A DNA stretch of 64,000 nucleotides, from positions 1 to 64,000 of the forward strand of contig NZ_QJRH01000073.1 of assembly GCF_003254545.1 (NCBI RefSeq), written 5' to 3'. The stretch comes from Flavobacterium tistrianum. Lineage in GTDB: Bacteria; Bacteroidota; Bacteroidia; Flavobacteriales; Flavobacteriaceae. The stretch's first letter is position 1. Each line of letters starts with the position of its first letter. The notes below the pieces were generated by a model that was given only the letters and a program-made list of their open reading frames with translations, did not search any database and had not been told where the DNA came from. Shown one piece after another: positions 59,786 through 64,000 of the stretch. The translations under genes and the position numbers were made by a program.

Positions 59786-61273
59786 ATGAATAGCAAAAAT
59801 AGTACCATGACACTGGAAACTTATTTTCAGGAATTTAGAAAGAATATTGTCGGTATAAATCAAGAATTTACTTCGCCTTATGGCAGAAAATCAATAATTT
59901 ACACAGATTGGACTGCCAGCGGAAGACTATATCGTCCGATTGAGGAAAAACTATTAAATCAGTTTGGGCCTTTTGTCGCTAATACACATACTGAAACTAC
60001 TGTATCTGGTACTGCTATGACAAAAGCATACCATCATGCTAGACATATCATTAAGCGTCATGCCAATGCAAATAATGACGATGTTTTAATTACGGATGGA
60101 ACCGGAATGACAGGAGTTATCAATAAGTTCCAGCGCATTTTAGGATTAAAAGTTCCTGAAAACCTAAAGAGTTTTACCAATGTTCCTGCAGATAAAAAAC
60201 CTATTGTTTTTATTTCTCATATGGAACACCATTCTAACCAGACTTCATGGTTGGAAACTATTGCCGATGTTGAGATTATTCCGTCTTGCGAAAAAGGGCT
60301 TTTTAATTTAGAAAACCTTGAAGCTTTATTAGAAAAATATAAAGATAGAACCATAAAAATTGCTTCTATTACGGCTTGTTCGAATGTTACAGGTCTAAGA
60401 ACTCCTTTTCACGAAGCTGCAAAATTAATGCATAAATATAATGGTGTATGTTTTGTTGATTTTGCTTGTTCGGGTCCTTATGTAGAAATTGATATGCACC
60501 CTGCAGATCCAGAAGCTTATTTGGACGCAGTTTTTATGTCTCCACATAAATTCCTTGGAGGTCCTGGAACTTCTGGTGTTTTAATTTTCAATAAGAAATT
60601 ATATAACAACATGATTCCTGATTGTCCAGGCGGAGGAACAGTAAGCTGGACAAATCCGTGGGGAGAGCATAAATATATTGATAATATTGAAGATCGTGAA
60701 GATGGAGGAACTCCAGGTTTTCTTCAAGTTATCAAAACTGCGTTAGCAATTGAGCTAAAAGAGGAAATGGGAATTGAAAACATTATGGAGCGTGAACACG
60801 AAATTGTCGATTATGTTTTCTCTGAATTAGAACCGATTTCGAATATTAAGATTTTAGCTGGACAGCACAAAGAACGTCTTGGTGTGATTTCGTTTTTTAT
60901 TGATGATCTTCATTTTAATTTAGGGGTTAAAATTTTAAACGATCGTTTTGGAATTCAGACCAGAGGAGGATGCAGTTGTGCAGGAACTTATGGTCATTAT
61001 TTATTGCATGTTGATCAGGAAACTTCAAATAAATTGGTTAACGAAATTACAATTGGTGATTTAATCAAAAAACCAGGATGGATTAGAATGTCTATTCACC
61101 CAACAACAACTGATGAAGAAATTGCTTTTGTTTGTAAAAGCATTAAAGAATTAGCAGCCAATCACAAAGTTTGGGCTTTAGATTATTCTTATGATAAAAA
61201 CCGCAATGAGTTTATTCATAAAGACGCCACTTCGTTTGAAGATGAATTGGTAGAAAGCTGGTTTAAATCTTAG
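59786..61273 (+). CDS. Class V aminotransferase-fold PLP enzyme (cysteine desulfurase-like)
   Basis: This 495-residue PLP enzyme has the Schiff-base Lys in FMSPHKFLGGPGTSG (Lys255), VDFACSGPYVEI and CSNVTGLRTPFHEAAKL. A Cys cluster RGGCSCAGTYGHYLL occupies the position of the mobile-loop Cys of desulfurases. It is longer than SufS/IscS (about 400), so a related function such as selenocysteine or aminotransferase chemistry cannot be excluded. A second in-frame ATG at 59807 is a possible start. TATATTTG at 59755-59762 is a possible -7 box. Confidence 0.82.
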   Translation: MNSKNSTMTLETYFQEFRKNIVGINQEFTSPYGRKSIIYTDWTASGRLYRPIEEKLLNQFGPFVANTHTETTVSGTAMTKAYHHARHIIKRHANANNDDVLITDGTGMTGVINKFQRILGLKVPENLKSFTNVPADKKPIVFISHMEHHSNQTSWLETIADVEIIPSCEKGLFNLENLEALLEKYKDRTIKIASITACSNVTGLRTPFHEAAKLMHKYNGVCFVDFACSGPYVEIDMHPADPEAYLDAVFMSPHKFLGGPGTSGVLIFNKKLYNNMIPDCPGGGTVSWTNPWGEHKYIDNIEDREDGGTPGFLQVIKTALAIELKEEMGIENIMEREHEIVDYVFSELEPISNIKILAGQHKERLGVISFFIDDLHFNLGVKILNDRFGIQTRGGCSCAGTYGHYLLHVDQETSNKLVNEITIGDLIKKPGWIRMSIHPTTTDEEIAFVCKSIKELAANHKVWALDYSYDKNRNEFIHKDATSFEDELVESWFKS

Positions 61274-61302
61274 ATTTTCAAAAAAAAAACAATAAAGATT
61301 TT

Positions 61303-61372
61303 TTAGCCACAGATTATACTGATTAACGCAGATTTTTTTTTAATCCTTTTAATCTTTATAATCTGTGGCTAA
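61303..61372. repeat. GCCACAGATTA-family inverted repeat, copy 3
   Basis: TTAGCCACAGATTATACTGA at the left and TTTATAATCTGTGGCTAA at the right (61355-61372). It lies between convergent genes. Confidence 0.85.
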
Positions 61373-61377
61373 TTTTT

Positions 61378-61450
61378 TTAACGCAGGGAGCGCTAAGTTT
61401 TTTTTAAACTTTGTGGTTATCTATGTGGTTATAGAGGTCGCAAAGTTATA
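61378..61450. repeat. AACCGCAAAG/GTGGTTAT-type intergenic words
   Basis: CGCAGGGAGCGCTAAG and CTTTGTGGTTATCTATGTGG follow copy 3; related words occur in the elements at 20390 and 43546. The structure is less regular. Confidence 0.5.
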
Positions 61451-61483
61451 AACGCGACAGGTTTTTAAATTTTTAAAAGGAAA

Positions 61484-61951
61484 TTAAATGTTTTGAAACT
61501 GTTTCAGAGCGGAAAGAGCTTGCGATTGTACTTTTTTCTGAAAGAAACCAGTCCAGCCTAATAAATAACCGGTAAGACCAAAGGCTTGTTTTGACCATTT
61601 CCAGACATCAAAATTATCGGTATGTTTGATAATTAAGCCATCTTGGAATATAAATTCTGCAGATATTTTATTAATGACTTTTCTGTTTGTTTTGCTAAAA
61701 TTGTAAGTAGCTATCCAATTTGCAGAACCAGTAGAATCGTCTGCTTTTACATTTGAAAATTCAATTTTTAAATTGCCTTTACTTTTTAAAAGCAGCATTT
61801 CCCACATTTTAGAAACTTCTTCTTCTTTTAATAAACCAAAAGCTGGATCTATAAAATGAACTTTCGGATGATAGCATTCGCTCATTGTTTTGGCGTCAGC
61901 ATTCGCGAAAGCGGTATAAAATTTTGTAATCAGGGCTTCATTTGAGTTCAT
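61484..61951 (-). CDS. NTF2-like (SnoaL-type) protein
   Basis: This 155-residue protein has an NTF2-like fold signature: ALITKFYTAFANADAKTMSE, YHPKVHFIDPAFGLL, FIFQDGLIIKHTDNFDVWKW. These proteins are small ligand-binding or isomerase-like domains. The C-terminus has an additional helix (QSQALSALKQFQNI). It is the last of the minus-strand run reaching to the window end; its function is unknown. Confidence 0.8.
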   Translation of the reverse strand: MNSNEALITKFYTAFANADAKTMSECYHPKVHFIDPAFGLLKEEEVSKMWEMLLLKSKGNLKIEFSNVKADDSTGSANWIATYNFSKTNRKVINKISAEFIFQDGLIIKHTDNFDVWKWSKQAFGLTGYLLGWTGFFQKKVQSQALSALKQFQNI

Positions 61952-61998
61952 AAAAAAATATTTATGTTAAATATAAGATTTATTATATTAAAAAATCA

Positions 61999-62523
61999 CT
62001 ACAAAACACTAATTTCTTTAGCTGTATCAAATGTTTTTTTACTCTTATCAAATGCTGTAGAGAAGTATTTTACTTTGCTGTACGCTGTAAAATGCCCAGT
62101 TAGATTTCCTGAAATATCTGGTCCGCCAGCTACAATGAATCTTATAGCATAAATATCTGTCTTTTTTAGCTTCAGCCATTCTGATGGTGTAAAATAATAA
62201 TAAGCAGTTGTTTTGCCGTCTGCAGATTCTTTTACATTTTTGTCTGTGCAAGCAATTACATCGGCATTTGTTAAATCGACATAAACGCCTCCAACAATTT
62301 TAGCTTTATCACTTGCTGTAGAAATGGTTAATTTTAAAATACCGCCTTTGTCTGTTTTGGCTATCTGTACATTTATTTCACCAGAATAAGCATATTTTTC
62401 GCAGATGAAAGTATATTCTTGAGTTGCGGGATAAGGTGCAGAACCTTTTACACTCATAGTTTGCTGTGCAGAAGCAAATGTTGAAACAAATAATAAAAGA
62501 AGAAGCGGTAGTTTAAAATTCAT
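61999..62523 (-). CDS. Secreted protein of unknown function
   Basis: This 174-residue protein has a signal peptide (MNFKLPLLLLLFVSTFASA before QQT). A beta-rich body (TQEYTFICEKYAYSG, VYVDLTNADVIACTDKN, IRFIVAGGPDISGNLTGH) with two Cys residues follows. I recognise no domain. It is 11 bp downstream of the lipoprotein gene and likely co-transcribed. Confidence 0.7.
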   Translation of the reverse strand: MNFKLPLLLLLFVSTFASAQQTMSVKGSAPYPATQEYTFICEKYAYSGEINVQIAKTDKGGILKLTISTASDKAKIVGGVYVDLTNADVIACTDKNVKESADGKTTAYYYFTPSEWLKLKKTDIYAIRFIVAGGPDISGNLTGHFTAYSKVKYFSTAFDKSKKTFDTAKEISVL

Positions 62524-62534
62524 AAGTATATAAT

Positions 62535-63011
62535 TTATTGATCGGCTAATTTGGCATCAAATTTTTCATCCCAATCCATAGATTTTATGGCAGAAATGAG
62601 ATTGTCTTCATTTACAAAGATGCGCAGTTCTTTATTGGCAACTTTCTTTGTGTACAAAGCATGATAGCGATAAATGACTTCATGTTTGGTTTTGTAAACT
62701 CCATCTAATTTTAAATCTATAAAACTTCCATAGTATTGTCTAAATCTTTGGCAGGTTTTGGTTAAACGCTCTTCTGTTGTGTTTTCCATAACCGTTTTAG
62801 TTACTTCAGTTTCATTAAAAGGTTTAAATTTTGAAGTATTACAAGTTTCTAAAACTCTCTTTCCTAAATCATACGCTTTACGCTGCTGATTTGCATTTAC
62901 ATCTGCTCCAGAAACTTTTTTAATTTTCAAATCTTCTGTATCTCTGCTAACGGTTTTAGATTTACATCCGATTAATAACAACAAACATATAATCAATCCT
63001 GCTTTCTTCAT
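62535..63011 (-). CDS. Predicted lipoprotein of unknown function
   Basis: This 158-residue protein has a lipobox (LLLLIGC, Cys16). The rest is charged and helical (AYDLGKRVLETCNTSKFKPF, ERLTKTCQRFRQYYGSFIDL). I do not recognise a family. It is 6 bp after the M23 gene and 11 bp before the next gene in the run. Confidence 0.7.
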   Translation of the reverse strand: MKKAGLIICLLLLIGCKSKTVSRDTEDLKIKKVSGADVNANQQRKAYDLGKRVLETCNTSKFKPFNETEVTKTVMENTTEERLTKTCQRFRQYYGSFIDLKLDGVYKTKHEVIYRYHALYTKKVANKELRIFVNEDNLISAIKSMDWDEKFDAKLADQ

Positions 63012-63017
63012 AACTAT

Positions 63018-63695
63018 TTAAGTAATTTTTAATAATAAGTTAGGGTCGGGACAATTTTCGATATAGAAGTTTAGGTCTTTTGTGTTGCAGACTCCAGGAT
63101 AGTCTCCCCAATAATCTCCAATGTTGTGGATAATCTGAAAATGGACATGAGGTGCATAATCGCCATTTACAGAGGCTTTTCCTAAGGTTGCAATTTTTTC
63201 TCCTTTCTTAAAATTGTCTCCGACATTTAAATTCTCTATACTTTCTAACGATAAATGCCCGTATAAAGTATAAAACTTCTCATTTTCTACTTCATGTTCC
63301 AATATAATAGTAGGACCGTAGTCGCCTAAACCAATATTATTTTTAAAACTATGAACTGTTCCGTCAAGTGCAGCCAGTACATCAGTTCCAGCTTCTGCCC
63401 ACAAATCTAATCCGATGTGAATATTGCGTTCAGGTTTTGAGGCATCTAAGAAAATGGGACTTCTTTGATATAAAAATCTGCCTTCTATATAACCGCCAAA
63501 TGCAACTTTGGCGTTGTTTTCTTTTAAGAAATTTGAAATATACTTTTCAAAATCTTCCGAAGTATCTAATTTCTGATTTACCAATTCTTGATTCGAAACC
63601 GATAGGTTTAACGGCGTATATTCAGAAAGATTAATTGAGGCATCAATAACTTTAGTAGGTGGTAAGGCGTTTAAGATTGAGGAAAGGGGTTTCAT
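63018..63695 (-). CDS. M23 family (LytM-like) metallopeptidase without signal peptide
   Basis: This 225-residue protein has M23 zinc ligands: HIGLDLWAEAG (His93, Asp97) and the downstream HVHFQ (HxH). The segment LHSFKNNIGLGDYGPTIILE is replaced by a related VHSFKNNIGLGDYG. No N-terminal signal or membrane segment is seen, unlike secreted cell-wall endopeptidases, so either it has a different location or the family fold is used otherwise. It is 3 bp from the spermidine-synthase-like gene. Confidence 0.82.
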   Translation of the reverse strand: MKPLSSILNALPPTKVIDASINLSEYTPLNLSVSNQELVNQKLDTSEDFEKYISNFLKENNAKVAFGGYIEGRFLYQRSPIFLDASKPERNIHIGLDLWAEAGTDVLAALDGTVHSFKNNIGLGDYGPTIILEHEVENEKFYTLYGHLSLESIENLNVGDNFKKGEKIATLGKASVNGDYAPHVHFQIIHNIGDYWGDYPGVCNTKDLNFYIENCPDPNLLLKIT

Positions 63696-63698
63696 AAA

Positions 63699-64000
63699 TT
63701 AAGCTACTTTATTTATTATTATTAATTCGTTATGTACTTCAATGCGGGGCAACATCTTTGTTTTAAACATTTTCGGATTCACTTCTGCAACATATTTTCT
63801 GTTTCGGACATTGTGAGCTTCATCTAATATCATGGTGTTGAATAAAACAAAACCATTGTCTTTTAAAATAGTGCAGACTCTATCGACAAAAAACTTTTCA
63901 AACAAAAAATTTGGCATATGTGTATCTTCAAAAATGTCTATAATAATGAGATCGTATTTGTCTTTCGTTTTCAGCACAAATTCAAAAGCATCATCAATAA
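63699..64000 (-). CDS. Spermidine synthase-like methyltransferase (5' end cut by window)
   Basis: The frame is open to the window edge, so the visible 100 residues are the C-terminal part. DDAFEFV and YDLIIIDIFEDTHMP match the aminopropyl-transferase/methyltransferase fold after its SAM or dcSAM site, followed by VCTILKDNGFVLFNTMI. It is the promoter-proximal visible gene of a run with the M23 protein, the lipoprotein and others. The function of a spermidine synthase proper is not proven. Confidence 0.75.
   Translation of the reverse strand, partial: IDDAFEFVLKTKDKYDLIIIDIFEDTHMPNFLFEKFFVDRVCTILKDNGFVLFNTMILDEAHNVRNRKYVAEVNPKMFKTKMLPRIEVHNELIIINKVA

Noticed and set aside
1..64000. tRNA, rRNA or insertion sequences
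   Set aside because: No cloverleaf-like sequence, rRNA core motif or transposase was seen on either strand; very small or degenerate cases could be missed.

Overview
The window looks like chromosomal DNA from a Flavobacterium-type member of the Bacteroidota. It is AT-rich and its promoters fit the TTG / TAnnTTTG pattern of that phylum. Its genes include a type IX secretion (T9SS) type B sorting domain protein, a ResB-CcsA fusion for cytochrome c biogenesis, BlaI/M56 sensor pairs, a bacillithiol-disulfide-reductase-like YpdA, and a menaquinone pathway (menD, menB, menA, menC). I see no rRNA, tRNA, CRISPR array, insertion sequence or prophage.

Layout. 1-7 kb: two tandem, homologous, repeat-rich surface proteins ending in peptidase S74 self-cleaving chaperone domains (the first is cut by the window start), followed 6 bp later by a T9SS type B cargo protein. 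7-8.7 kb: three tandem ExbD/TolR-like genes without an ExbB partner. 8.9-10.6 kb: a fasciclin protein, an EamA exporter and a 47-residue small ORF. 10.7-15.1 kb: a duplicated BlaI-M56 operon with a phased operator lying over a good promoter. 15.1-20.3 kb: MFS transporter, DUF1684 protein, TatD-like hydrolase, TcdA, HAD phosphatase and DUF2911 protein. 20.5-26.8 kb: membrane proteins of unknown role, then an operon of a large PIG-L family protein, a 35-residue membrane peptide and a sodium/solute symporter. 27-31.3 kb: LVIVD lipoprotein, a His-rich secreted protein with a striking upstream tandem repeat, and a POTRA/beta-barrel-like outer membrane protein. 31.4-36 kb: housekeeping minus-strand genes (AI-2E family, MscS, Maf, UbiA family, KdsC, DUF2520). 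36.3-39.5 kb: the ResB-CcsA fusion. 39.6-45.3 kb: DUF3667 and DoxX-like proteins, an ECF sigma/anti-sigma pair, glutathione peroxidase, GNAT and a thioredoxin-like protein. 45.5-55 kb: menaquinone genes interleaved with DUF2853, an Imm70-like orphan immunity gene, CvfB, a UPF0173 hydrolase and a TPR protein. 55-64 kb: HhH protein, CYTH protein, YpdA, SelO, MsrA, a class V aminotransferase, and a five-gene minus-strand run ending in a cut spermidine-synthase-like gene.

How the genes fit together. menD, menB, menA and menC supply much of menaquinone synthesis for respiration, and the Ccs fusion supplies cytochrome c maturation. MsrA, Gpx, SelO and YpdA form a loose thiol/redox-repair group. The S74 and T9SS proteins, the His-rich protein and the outer membrane protein belong to the cell surface.

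The most notable non-genic signal is a set of several distinct inverted-repeat families placed between genes (GCCACAGATTA, AACCGCAAAG, AATTCCAA, CTAAG, GTTTCAAG and TGTCAYCCTGAGCG types). Each recurs with variation in this window and often seems to serve as a terminator-like hairpin.
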